A stretch of DNA of 64,000 nt from Paramacrobiotus metropolitanus (GCF_019649055.1 NW_026570391.1:124001-188000); one strand, 5' to 3'; positions 46,230 through 56,650 are shown, counted from the first letter of the stretch. Numbers and translations are program-made. The notes: generated by a model not told the origin, from the letters alone.

Positions 46230-48800
46230 ATGGTGGATTTACGCGCGTACCGCGTGCACATCATCGTGGGCTGCCAGAGCAGTCCGCCCTCGGTGGCGCT
46301 CCCGGAATGCACGCGCCTCGTGCACGAACTAAGCAAGGAGACGCGGATCGAGCTGCTCAAGGGCGTTTTACAACGGCTGGGCTGTCAGCGCGTCTTCGTG
46401 CACCGCGTCACGCTGGCCGACTACCGGCCGGTGCTGGACGGGATCCAGGGCGTCGGGACGCCCGCCGGAAGTTCCCGGCGACGTGGAGCCGTTGATTGTG
46501 TGCAATTTTGTCGATGGGACGGAAGCCGACGGGTACCCCGGCATCAGCGTGACGCGGGAGCTGGAGCGCCGGCGTCTGCCGTTCACCGGCGGGGATTCGC
46601 GGTTCTGCCGGGTGGCCAGCAGTAAGACGGCGCAGAAGGCCGTCTTCCGGGTAAGGAACAATATAAGAAAGCATAAGAAAACATAAGAAAACAGAAGAAA
46701 ACGAAGCAAGGCGCAGCGGATCAGCGGCGCGTGATTTTTCGCTAATTGTCCTTATATGAATCACCGGCTGGATAAGTCAGTTTCCACGGGAAAATTAATT
46801 TCGCCGGATAGGGATGTATTTACTGGGATAATAAGGATTTTGAAATATTATTAGAGATTTATTTCTACCTTGTTAAAGCCGATTAAATTTGCTCGAAATT
46901 ATTTTGGTAGGCAGTATCCATCCACATCAGTAAAACCATTAATGCGGACATACTTCTGAAAAACTGCTCGAAATTAATAGCGCTCAAGGGAAACGCCGCA
47001 CAGCAATCCCGGATTAAATTGGTTCATTCGAATTATTTCGCGGAATTTAAATATCAACAATCAAAAAGATGAATCAGCAATTTTTATTCATAAGTAATGC
47101 GGCAAGAAAATTATTGCTCATGTGCTGTATCCATTGGCGGAACTGGATACAACCAGCATGTGCATAAATTAACCGGCATTTTTTCAGTAAATTTTCGACA
47201 ACGTATTCATCGCGCATTCGATAAACTTGACCAATATTTTATAATGCATGTGTACTCGTTAATATAGTACATAATTTTCATTTACAACTAACCGGCATTT
47301 TGTAATAACTTCATCTTTACCACTCAGTTAAGTATGTACATAAATTTATGTGATTACCCGGCAGTGTGTTTATTTAATACTGCAAAAATCACAAATTCTT
47401 TTGCTTGGTGACCAGTATTTCGAAAACACATGCAAAGTTTGGAAATTATGCGTTGAAATGCTGTGAGTGTACTGTGTACAGTCCCTTCCCATGTTAAATT
47501 GGGACAACTGGGACTGGGACAAATTCTTCATCTGATTGTATATATTGAGTGGTGCTCGTTGATGTGCATATTGAAAAATAAATAAAACCGGCATTTTTTC
47601 AATGATCAATGTACAAATAATGTAAATGAGCCAGCATTTTCAGTTGTAATAAAACCCAATCTTTTATATACAGTACCTGTATTTTCAGCGGCATAATTAA
47701 ACTGATTTACGAGTATAAACCGACATTTTTGAAGCAGTTATAAAATAACCGGCACTTCTTTAATACTGCTTAAATTAATCGGTATTTTTATTGTACCTAT
47801 ATAATTATTAAAATAATATATTGTTAAATACCGGCATTTTGTACGTACGTGCATTCGCCGGCATTCTTGTCGTATAATTATAACCTTTATACTTGTACAC
47901 TATTAACCAGCATTTGCTAGGCTTAATTAACACGGCGAGGGCTTTACAGAAGAACGGCGTGGCGACCTCCGAGTACCAGGAGATCGAGCCGCTGCAGTTG
48001 TCCACGGACATGGACACGGCCATAACCTCGGTGGGCTTCCCCATGATCGTCAAGCCCATCGTCTCCTACGGCAGCCTGGGCATCTCCAAGGCCTCCGTCG
48101 TCCACGACAAGCAGGAGGCCTGCTCGCAGGTCCGCGCCCTCTTCCACTCCTCCCACGTCAACCGCGTCAACCAGGACGGCGGCGTCTACGTCGAGCGCTT
48201 CCTCAACGGCCCCGAGTACGTCGCCTTCCTCACCGGCGACGCGACGGTGGGGCTCAAGTGCTACCCGGTGGTGCAGCGCCTCTTCCACGGGGCGGCGTCC
48301 CGCGAGGAGCAGCTCCTGGCCTTCGACGCCTACTGGGAGGACCTCCGCCACGGCGAGGACCACCGCGACGACGCCGGCAAGGAGATCTTCATCAGTTACG
48401 CGCTGGTGGAGGACGCGGCGCTGCAGGGCCGCCTGCAGGAGCTGGCCAAGAAGGCCTACGCGGTGCTGGGCGGCAACGGGTACGCCAAGATCGACATCCG
48501 CGCCGACGACGACCAGAACAGCAACCTCTACGTCCTGGAGGTCAACGTCAACGCCATCCTGTCGCTGGAGTCGCGGATGGCCGTCGGCCAGGTGAGTCCC
48601 GTCCCGAACCTTTGTGGCGTCCACTTCCGAGATCGTTTTTACAGATTCTGGAGGTGGCCGCCATCGATCCCCGCGTCCTGGTGGAGGACATCATTTCCTA
48701 CGCAGTGCAGCGGCAGTACAATCTCGACCACCCCGCCGACGAGGCGGACGATGACCCCGGAAGTCCCGGATCGCCGGTCACCGTCCAGGCGGGAGAGTGA
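46230..48800 (+). CDS. ATP-grasp protein resembling D-Ala-D-Ala ligase, three exons, one frameshift
   Basis: It probably uses ATP to join a carboxylate to an amine; the substrate is unknown. Exons are 46230-46650, 47950-48591 and 48645-48800, giving about 405 residues. Exon 1 has the N-terminal part, ending CNFVDGTEADGYPGISV and LPFTGGDSRF, as in ligase N-domains. Exon 2 carries the ATP-grasp core: GFPMIVKPIVSYGSLGISKA (lysine and small-loop region), VYVERFLNGPEYV, and the metal-binding segment YAKIDIRADDD with VLEVNVNAIL. Exon 3 ends in an acidic, low-complexity tail. In exon 1 the frame shifts by one base near 46460, at ACGCCCGCC; the exon length (421 nt) agrees with one surplus base. Such ligases are typical of bacteria, so transfer is possible, but spliced introns show it is now a eukaryotic gene. 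Upstream exons may be missing. Confidence 0.75.
46651..47949 (+). other. intron 1 of the ATP-grasp gene, with recurrent CCGGCATTTT words
   Basis: A 1,299-bp intron, donor TTCCGG|GTAAGG and acceptor GCTTTACAG|AAGAAC. About eleven copies of AACCGGCATTTTT or close variants are spread over 47.17-47.92 kb, at about 47171, 47289, 47356, 47586, 47628, 47718, 47749, 47779, 47829, 47857 and 47906. No coding region is inside. Confidence 0.75.
46661..46700 (+). repeat. decamer array CATAAGAAAA, right arm
   Basis: Successive 10-bp words (ATATAAGAAA, GCATAAGAAA, ACATAAGAAA, ACAGAAGAAA) begin 10 nt inside intron 1. They are the reverse complement of the 46101-46140 array with a few mismatches. Confidence 0.8.
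48592..48644 (+). other. 53-bp intron of the ATP-grasp gene
   Basis: Donor GGCCAG|GTGAGT, acceptor TTTTTACAG|ATTCTG. Both flanking frames agree (MAVGQ followed by ILEVAAIDP). It is the shortest intron seen in the window. Confidence 0.85.
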
Positions 48801-48816
48801 CCTTTTCTCCATGCTA

Positions 48817-48822
48817 AATAAA
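48817..48822 (+). promoter_or_regulatory. AATAAA polyadenylation signal
   Basis: It lies only 16 bases after the TGA of the ATP-grasp gene; the stop codon itself is part of TGACCTTTT. The 3' UTR would be unusually short. Confidence 0.65.
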
Positions 48823-48829
48823 TCCATTT

Positions 48830-49775
48830 ATTACTTTTTGATATTTTTTGCGCGCTGTGTCTTTCTGCTCAATACTCTTTTTTATTACCGGCATCACTGA
48901 ACATAAGAGCAAAAGTCGAATTTTAAATAAATTTTGCAGCCGCTATTTTAACCAGGGTCTCGCGTGCGCCGCATTTACCGGTTGTAGCGGGAAACTGCCA
49001 TCGTGTGGCGCGGAATACATTAATATTTAAGCGCAGTACAATTACAGCTGTGGGATCGTAGCGGCTGCTGTTGGGGAAGACCGCAGCGGAAGCGGCTTAT
49101 TGATTGATTTGAGGCCTGCGCCGGGCGTCTAAGGCGGTTGAACTAACTTTTTCTTAATAAAGAACAAAATTACTGTCAGTAAACCGCTGTTGATGTGAGT
49201 ACAAGTGCTTACTTTATGCGCGTATTCGCAGCAGCAGTACACAATTTGTTACATAAAGGAATGACAACATTTCCGGTCAAATTTTCAGATCACGCTAGCG
49301 TCCACGTGCACGTGATATAACTGTCGCTACATACGGTAGAAAACCGCGAATACCAAGTGAAGTCGACAAACATTCAAGTGGTAGACTGTACAACCGATGA
49401 CCATTCGCTATACGACATGTTATGTCATCTAGATACAAGTAATATACAATACAACAATAATTATATTAATTTTTATTCAGTCATCGTGATACAGTAATAG
49501 GTATTAAAGTATGCAGTATTATCATAATAATATAGTGTAATTATAACGAATTGTGCAATGTGGCGTGACTGGCGTACAAGCTTGTGATTTGCCCCGTAAT
49601 TCCTATCGTAAACTATGTACAGAGATATTGAATCACGTATTATCACTGTGCAGTATGCGGCTGCGCAGCCGCTTTTGGAACGTAATACTCGCATGATGGT
49701 GTGTAATACGCAGACCAGGAAGAAGCGCTCATCTAGTAAGCCGGCTTTCGGTCGGTTGCGAAGTTATCCTGTCCG
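48830..49775. other. no gene supported
   Basis: AT-rich intergenic DNA without recognisable features. Confidence 0.4.
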
Positions 49776-49779
49776 CTGT

Positions 49780-50110
49780 TCCGCATGCTTAAGGGATTTG
49801 GCCCGGTACATGGTAAAGATGGTATCAAATTCGTGTACATGCACGAAAACGTTCATCTTCGCGCCCTCCCAAACCCTTCTTTGCTGTGTATTATCGCATT
49901 CTGTAGCCAGACGATTTGTATACCTAGGCGTGAAAACCGTTTGTGCGCGCAACATCCGGTGCGGGAGTTATGGCTGTCAGAATATTCCAAAACATTTAGA
50001 TGCACTCAGGTGTTTCAAAGGTCTCGTTATCAACCGATCCCCTCTAAAAGTTTACATTTAAATGCACGTATGTATGAAGATCATTTTTACACCGAACCAG
50101 GGTTGTACCA
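49780..50110 (-). repeat. dispersed repeat DR1, reverse copy 5
   Basis: On the minus strand it starts ACCCTGGTTCGGTGTAAAAA, TGATCTTCATACATACGTGC, then CGCACCGGATGTTGCGCGC, AAACGGTTTTCACGCCTAGG and an end CATGTACCGGGCCAAATCCC. The 148-codon forward frame here (49615-50061) is therefore repeat sequence, not a gene. Confidence 0.75.
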
Positions 50111-50568
50111 ATCTTTTTGTCAGAGACCGCTCACTCGAGGCGGTAGACACCTCTTGTGGCTTTGCTCTGTCGCCCGCCCGCACATGGCTACTCCATTCGT
50201 GCCGCGCTATTACGCTGCTTACTCAGCGTATACTTTGTCTACGCTGACCAATCAGCGCATTTCTCTGCACTCTTGGGGGTGGAGCCCTGCGCCTACGGGC
50301 GATTCCATGCTTTGCAGCATCAGCTGTTGCATACCCGCAGCACGCGGAATCATTATCACGATTCCTGGATAGCGCACTGCAGGCACTTTTTCCACAGCTT
50401 TTCCCCCATCGGGTTTTCTGTTGGTTTTGTGTTGTTGTTGTTGCTTTATTGTACCAATAAAGGCGATATTTGCCCCATTTTCCATCTGCTTCTGTGTCAT
50501 ATCTGACATTTTCAAAATTTAAAATAAATTTCAAAAGTTTAAAATTCATTTTAAAATTTAAAAGAAAA
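50111..50568. other. spacer between two DR1 copies, no gene
   Basis: About 460 bp separating head-to-head DR1 copies. It ends in the AT-rich palindromic tract at about 50503-50570, which resembles the tract at 205-272. Confidence 0.45.
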
Positions 50569-50800
50569 TGCTGGAGCCGTGGTTCGGTGTAAAAACGACC
50601 TTTATGCATATGTGCGTTAACATGCAAAATTTAAAGCAGATCGGTCCATGATGAGACTTTTGGTACACCTCAAAGCATTTAAACTTTTTGGAATTTGCTT
50701 ACCGTCACAACTCCCGAGCCGGATGTTGCGCGCACACACAGTTTTTTCGCCAATGTGCACAAATCATATGGTCACAGAATGCACTGATGCATACGGATCT
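50569..50800 (+). repeat. dispersed repeat DR1, copy 6
   Basis: It starts GTGGTTCGGTGTAAAAACG, continues CTTTATGCATATGTGCG, CACCTCAAAGCATTTAAAC, CCCGAGCCGGATGTTGCG and ATGTGCACAAATCATATGG. Together with the reverse copy at 49.8-50.1 kb it forms an inverted pair with the 5' ends facing each other. Confidence 0.7.
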
Positions 50801-52255
50801 GGATCGCAGATTGACCAAAATAACTTGAAGGTAAATCATCGAATTTGACGGATACACTTGACTGTGAGGCATGCGGCACGGAACCGTCCGGAAAAGAAAT
50901 ATCGCAACATTATTCGCCGTTACCTGTAAACGGAACCACATACGCGCGGATCATCGAACGCGGTTATCCAAAAAACACTAGCGTCGTCATTTGACAGTCG
51001 ACGTCCTGGGAATGCAATATCCTCATTAGTGGATATTCACCAACAAGAATCTTGCATTCGAAGGACGCCTGCCGACTTGAAATTCGAGGAACCATACATT
51101 CGAAGACTGTCATTATTGGCATTTTGCTACCCATTGTTAGCCCCCGTGCTGCAACGTTACTATACACATTATACTATGAATACATACATGATATACACCA
51201 GGAAATACATAAGCTTGAATGTGAAATGAAACTTTCATGAGATGAGAACGCCGCTGATGGTCTGCGACTCGGTGCAACTAACTGACCTAATTCCTAAGCA
51301 TCCGACTTTTAACCATTACCGGAATACACAACGATCTCACATCAGTCACATGCACAGATGTTGAGGATGTACGAGTACGCGCAATTTAGGATAAATATAG
51401 GTTCGGCTTGGTAGCATCTACCAAATGCTCTCCGTCTAAGTTGATGCCGTCCCTTGGCATGAAAAGGTTGGAGAAGAGAGCAAGCAAACAAGAATATATT
51501 TTTTTTAAATCGACATGAGAAAAACCATCGTATTTCTGTTGAGCAACACGCATGCTTGTATATACAATATGAATGCGGACACAGTATGAAGAACACAGAT
51601 CAACATAGAATTATGATAGGAAAAAATTCACTTAATATGTGTCCAATGTAATTCCCCTTTGGTATATGAATTAGTTAGTCCAATGTGGATATCTGCAAGC
51701 ACGTACGTGGTATAAAGATGTTACATTGTTAACCTGTGCAATCTGAAAGCACCGATTCCCGATGCCAGCCTTTGCCAGGGTACCTGACCGGGCAACGTAA
51801 TAAGCCGCCGACACCAACGAGCACTCTAATTTTGATTTTCGGCTTCCTACCTCGCTTTGGCAGGATTAGCTCCGGTCCCCGGAACATGTATAGTACAAGG
51901 TATTGCTTCTGCGGTTCTAAAGATAATTTCGGTCGTTTCCCTTTTTCCTGCACAATTGGTTTCTTCGGTGCATGTTGAAGATAACGGTTAAATATTACCG
52001 GCCAAAAAGGTGCTTGTCTCTTGACTCTTGGGAAAACTGGGCATCGCGGCAGACAGTTGGCGTACAGGTAACTTCCACCCGCGCTGGGGGAATCCCCCAA
52101 GGAAGCATGACCTTTCACTTGTTTCATACCTGTACGGCTAATGCCGTACTCCTTTGGGACATAGCAGTTTTCAGTGAGCGGTGCATGGTTACTGGGAGCA
52201 AACCGATGTACCACATTAAAAGGTACATTACAGTAGCCATTTACATTAAGTAATC
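50800..52255. other. no gene firmly supported
   Basis: The only notable frame is on the minus strand (51729 to about 52120 from its first ATG). It is lysine/arginine-rich and includes PKRGRKPKIKI, which resembles an AT-hook-like basic patch, but there is no domain or splice support. The rest is featureless. Confidence 0.35.
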
Positions 52256-52260
52256 GCACA

Positions 52261-52541
52261 ATGATCCAGAATTCTGGGTGGCAAAAGACCTTCTCGGAGG
52301 CGCACTTCGTTGGGGTATACGATGCGGTGGGTGTGTATCACTACAACGTCATTCCGCAAACTTCAGCTGTCTTAGCAAGAAGCCGGCGGGCTTCTACACC
52401 GATCCGGAGACGCGCTGCCAGGTCTTCCACCGCTGCGCCGTCAACGGCAACCAGACCAGCTATCTCTGCGTCCACAGCACGCTCTTCAACCAGGTGACGC
52501 TCGTCTGCTACTACTGCTTCGACGTCGACTGCCAAAAGTAA
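52261..52541 (+). CDS. CBM14 chitin-binding exon, frameshifted copy
   Basis: From about 52370 the frame reads FSCLSKKPAGFYTDPETRC, QVFHRCAVNGNQTSYLC and TLFNQVTLVC, a peritrophin-A (CBM14) domain with the six-cysteine pattern. It is about 80% identical to the gene at 63.3 kb. The expected upstream residues (VYHYNVIPQT) are in another frame, so one base is missing near 52368 (AAACTTCAG), or this is a pseudogene. VCYYCF replaces VCDYFF, adding an extra cysteine. The frame ends VDCQK at a TAA that overlaps a potential donor (CAAAA|GTAAGA). No signal peptide exon was found. The product would bind chitin in cuticle or gut lining. Confidence 0.6.
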
Positions 52542-52559
52542 GACCTGCAACGCTTGTCA

Positions 52560-53365
52560 TCTTCACCTAACAGAATGTACAGAGTATACATACGAGTATG
52601 ATTCTTGTCTGGGCTTAACTTAATTAATTTGAGCAACACGATTCTAATCGCTGCTGTGGGCATTTCGTTTTAGTACGGGGACAATATATAATTTCGAGGA
52701 GAGGGATCTAACTACTGTTGCGCGGACAGCTCTGTGGACCGCTGCCAGTGGCGCGAAGAAAGGAATCAGCCACGCATGGGGTGGTTAGCCACGCAGTTCT
52801 GGCTGTAACCGTCTTCTCCAGCGGGATAATTTGTACTAGGCAGATATACTATTCAGACGGTATATCGGTAGCCAACGTGCGATTGGCCTGTTCCTAAACC
52901 AAAACGCTCACTGCCGTTTCTGCATCAGTCTTCGGAGTATATGCATCAACAAGGAAGAAAAAAGATCTTCCCCGATTAATTAAAAGCACTGGCAATAAAA
53001 TGGAAACCTTTAAATAGTTTTGCCGAAAGTGGGAGATTAAAGTCATCTGAGATCGGACAAGAGTACCTAAGTTACATTGTGTTGGAATAAAAAACTGAAT
53101 TTGTTACAGTCGTGGTAATTAAATTCTGTCACATAAACTTTAAGCTCGTTGAAATCATTTCAGTTCAGCCTCTCTCCACTTTTACCATGACCGATGAAAA
53201 AAATTTTTAAGTGTACGCAAGGCTTAATGTGTCTTCCTGCAACCAACAAAATTTTTTGGAGCCGGGAGCCACTCAGAGCCAGTGACTTGGCCATGGTAAG
53301 CACTGTGCAAATCGCCGAGAGACAAATTTCAATTCGTCCGTTTTTCACACCGGCTCACTACTTCA
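52560..53365. other. no gene supported
   Basis: Intergenic sequence with no recognisable coding region. Confidence 0.4.
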
Positions 53366-53369
53366 AACT

Positions 53370-54227
53370 GGCAGTTTTTATACTGGTTGACTGCCGCAGC
53401 ACTGGACCGTAGGTCCAGTGTTGTGGTAGTCAATGAAACTTGGCAGTTTTTATACTGGTTGACTGCCGCAGCACTGGACCGTAGGTCCAGTGTTGTGGTA
53501 GTCAATGAAACTGGGTTCTTTATTCACCTGTGGTACATCGTATTGTTACATAATCAAAAAACATCACAATTTTACAACATTAAAACTTCGTTTAACTTTT
53601 CTGCTCCTTCCATTGTTCCCAAAACTGAGGCCGCGTTCCCCCGCTGTATCGCCAACGACAGTCGTTGACGTAGAAATTCATGAGAACGCTTCTCTCCTGT
53701 CTGCTGTTCTAGTCGTTTGCCCAGTTCTTTGATAATGGCGATGGCGGTCGGTCCCCAAGGGCCCATTGTTTCAAAAGCTATCGGAGCAAAGATATATCTG
53801 CCGAACAAGTACGCATACAGCTGCGCCTTTCTTTCTTCCGCTTCCAACGCAGCTGCGCCTGCGTTTGCCGCCGTAGATTTAATGTGGGAAGGCGCAACAG
53901 TATCCACGCAAGTGACATCCCACGCTAAACACATCCCTCTCTGCCAGGCAAAGGTTGTGCAGCCGTCAGGGCGTCGTTCGGAAGTATGTGACGTTCCGCG
54001 GGGCTCTAACTTCGCAGGGATTCCAGCTGACACTAAAGAGCGGCACACGATGCTGTTCAATTCGCCATGTCGCGGGTGTCTACCTGCGGAAAATGCACAC
54101 GAAAGGCCGTGGTGTCCGTACTTATCAACGTGCTTATGACACTTCAATGAAACTTGGCAGTTTTTATACTGGTTGACTGCCGCAGCACTGGACCGTAGGT
54201 CCAGTGTTGTGGTAGTCAATGAAACTT
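53370..54227 (-). mobile_element. retroelement fragment bounded by 72-bp hairpin repeats
   Basis: Three near-identical 72-bp direct repeats start at 53370, 53442 and 54156. Each contains CACTGGACC-GTA-GGTCCAGTG with further pairing outside it. Between the second and third repeat, a minus-strand frame (53572-54219) encodes a domain commonly found at the C-terminus of reverse-transcriptase proteins: CHKHVDKYGHHGLSC with GRHPRH, then a nuclease-like RPDGCTTFAW..LAWDVTCVDT segment, and the end LSLAIQRGNAASVLGTM. No reverse-transcriptase core is present, so the copy is truncated. The arrangement (repeat, fragment, repeat, repeat) resembles terminal repeats of a retroelement, but I cannot name the clade. 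Confidence 0.65.
53379..53513 (+). repeat. tandem pair of hairpin repeats
   Basis: Two of the 72-bp repeats stand side by side here (from 53370 and 53442). The stem is about 20 bp: the inner nine pairs are perfect, and the outer part (GACTGCCGCAG against TTGTGGTAGTC) has three C-to-T changes. On the plus-strand RNA all three become G-U pairs. Confidence 0.75.
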
Positions 54228-54230
54228 AGC

Positions 54231-54378
54231 TGTTTTCGTACTTTGTTGTTGTTGCTTTGTTGCTGTTTTCCTTCTTTGTTGTTGTTTTCGTGCTATATTG
54301 TGCCTGTTTTCGTACTTTGTTGTTGTTGCTTTGTTGCTCTTTTCCTACTTTGTTGTTGTTTTCGTGCTGTATTGTGCC
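54231..54378 (+). repeat. two tandem copies of a 74-bp TTGTTGTTG-rich unit
   Basis: TGTTTTCGTACTTTGTTG begins at 54231 and again at 54305, each copy continuing TTGCTTTGTTGCT and ending GTGCTRTATTGTGCC. It abuts the third hairpin repeat directly and may be the tail or leader of the same element. Confidence 0.75.
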
Positions 54379-54379
54379 A

Positions 54380-54860
54380 TTAAGACCGGTTCCTCGAAGT
54401 TCTTCTTACGGCAAGGTTTCTAGCGGTTATTAATCTTTGGGCTTTCAGCTGATTGTAAAGATTGTAGTCTTTTCTTGCAGAATATGGCACGTTTTTCTGA
54501 ACGTTGGTGTGTGAATTCGAAAGTGGTGTGCAAAATTTGGTAATTTAAGCCAAATGTTGGGGATTAGTGAAAGCGTTTCGCTCTAAATTTAATCGCACGG
54601 TATAATAGTACACTGGGGCTTTAATACATACACCGAGTGAGCATGGTTCCAGCGGTCCCTATCTGCACCCCGAACTACCAACCCTACCTATGTTGTTGGT
54701 CCCTAAGTTTCCTGTGTTCTCAGTTTTGGTTCCTTCTGCCCGCTCGTCGCTATCGGCCCTGCGACAGTACAGTACAGCTTCCGGTATATACGATTGATGC
54801 TTGATATATACAAGAACCACGAACAGGCCTCAAGTGCATAGTACGAACGCTTATCGCTTG
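54380..54860. other. no gene supported
   Basis: Intergenic. Sequence resembling the conserved 3' flank of the six-cysteine genes begins near 54865. Confidence 0.4.
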
Positions 54861-54957
54861 CAAGTCATAGGTTGAGAAGCGAATATCGCTGACGTCACCC
54901 AGAAAGGTCACACTTGATTCAACCGTCTGCGCCGTTCGCTGTGTCAGTGGCGTCCGG

Positions 54958-55304
54958 TCATTTCATGGCGCCGCAGAGGAGTACGTTGGTGTTCTTCTTG
55001 ATGTTGCTTTGGCGGAACTTGGCCAGATCGACAATGTCCCCTTCGCTCCAGTTGTGGATGTCGATCTCGCCGGCGACGCACTTGAAGGAGCCAGCTGGCT
55101 TGGGACAGTCGCCGGCGCTCTTGCAGGTCACCGCCTTCTTCACCCAGCGCATCGTCGTCTTGCGCAGACTGCCCGGGGCTCCTTGTTTTTGAAGGAAGGG
55201 TTGACTTGCGTGTCAACGGTGATCTTCTCGCATATCCGCGCCGCGTCCACGGCCAGCGCGGCCAATGCGAGCACGCAGAGAGCAGCAGCCAGGAAACGCT
55301 TCAT
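54958..55304 (-). pseudogene. small secreted six-cysteine protein, paralogue 2, frame broken
   Basis: It begins MKRFLAAALCVLALAALAVD (signal peptide) at 55304 and continues ICEKITVDTQVNPSFKNKE. It then loses one base at 55172-55180 (CCCCGGG, where the intact paralogue has CCACCGGG). The second half is in the other frame: SLRKTTMRWVKKAVTC, SAGDCPKPAGSFKC, HNWSEGDIVDLAKF. The end is NVLLCGAMK, so the last of the six cysteines is lost. The single-base loss in a C/G run could be assembly error, but the lost cysteine is a real substitution, so this copy may be decaying. The core promoter is kept. Confidence 0.7.
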
Positions 55305-55402
55305 CTTCACGCATAAACGACAGATTTATATCTGTATAGTGCGTAAAATTGCAGACAGATTAATTTTTTGACTAATTAGTGATAGCTTCAGTGAACTGCA
55401 AA

Positions 55403-55414
55403 GAGTTTTTATAC
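55403..55414 (-). promoter_or_regulatory. TATA box of six-cysteine paralogue 2
   Basis: GTATAAAAACTC on the minus strand, 99 bp upstream of the ATG, is preceded by TTTTGACAAAAT. It matches the core promoter of the intact paralogue. Confidence 0.7.
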
Positions 55415-55419
55415 TGCCT

Positions 55420-56650
55420 CGCAAATTGTTTTGACAAAATTTGCACCGCTGTTTCAGCGGATGGCAGTGCGCTGGTTTACTAAGAAACTGTACATTTTCT
55501 ATACGTCGGCTAATGACTTGCTCCATTCTTCATGGTTTCAGTAAGAAACATATTACAAATAAGAGAAATATTAACAGTGAGCCGCTATTAAAGGAATTGT
55601 CACGGTATAATTATGTGGTCTATATGAGACTTGCTATCCTTGAAAACATTTAGAGGTATCCAAGGATAGTAACCGGTTTTATTGTCAACCGGATGTTGAC
55701 AACAAAACGTACAGTGCTCATCGTCTGACTGTTCGCTGTTTGTGGCTGTCATGGCTTATCAGGCTGATAGACTTTGAGTTCCCGTGGCTCTAAAGCGCCA
55801 GCAACAAATGAACCGATGCCAGCCAGAAGCCAGGCAGGAATAACTCGTCCGACCAGAGGTTTCTGAGGAGGAACAACTTGACGGCTGGGGAGCAGTTGAA
55901 GCCGTTCGCAACCAGTTATAATGTGCAAATCATTTTAGTCAGTTAAGGAAAGTCATCCGGCCGGTACATGACTACATGGTATAGCTAAATGAGGGATGCC
56001 CGCGTGCAAACGGTCATTCAAGTGCGCATGTGCACAAACTATTTCAGAGTCGTGGATAGTGTGGGCTTTATTTGGCCGGAATCCGTTTACTTTTTGTTTT
56101 AAGGCGTTCCGGACAGCTCATGACTGTCAAACAGAAAGCGAAATGTGGAGAATTTAGTGACGGTGCTCAATTAATTCCTCTACATTCCCATGTATCATTA
56201 GTCAAGTACAACTTTGTGGAACAATTTTAAAAAGCGTTTAAACTGAAAGGCATTATAATTATACTATATTGTTCTTCTGCACTGTATTGCCAAATGAGGG
56301 CGTTCGCAATATGAAGCATGACAACTGGAATCTGGATCTTTCCGGTTACACTCTTTCTTGACACGCTCGCTTCAGGTTTCCTTGGACATGTTAAAAGCTG
56401 TACTAACGAAATAGTACAGACATTAATCCTACATTTTAGTATGGAGGGAAAAGGTGAAGTGGCTTAAGAAAACGCAATACAAAGGTAAAAAGTGTACGCC
56501 ACTAGATACGAATATGAAAAATCCGCAATGCTCCGACCCTGAAATATTAGCTGCCATTTGGTGTACAGGGAATTAACGGAGCGCGACTGCACGAGAACGT
56601 CGCTAATTCTAGCAAAATCGCTGGAACTTTAGCTTCCGCGCGCTCCCCAA
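55420..56650. other. no gene supported
   Basis: Intergenic DNA between two inverted-strand paralogues. No open frame with a domain is seen. Confidence 0.4.

Noticed and set aside
47944-48624. 226-codon reverse frame opposite the ATP-grasp exon
   Set aside because: It is the antisense shadow of a GC-rich coding exon with clear domain matches on the forward strand.
49615-50061. 148-codon forward frame
   Set aside because: It lies across a reverse copy of the dispersed repeat DR1, so it is repeat sequence.
51729-52259. 176-codon reverse frame with a basic PKRGRKPKIK patch as an AT-hook protein
   Set aside because: The first real ATG leaves only about 130 codons, the GRP core of an AT-hook is absent, and nothing else supports a gene.
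53370-53513. Hammerhead ribozyme in the 72-bp hairpin repeats
   Set aside because: The repeat has a GAAA and a good stem but lacks the required CUGANGA core on either strand.
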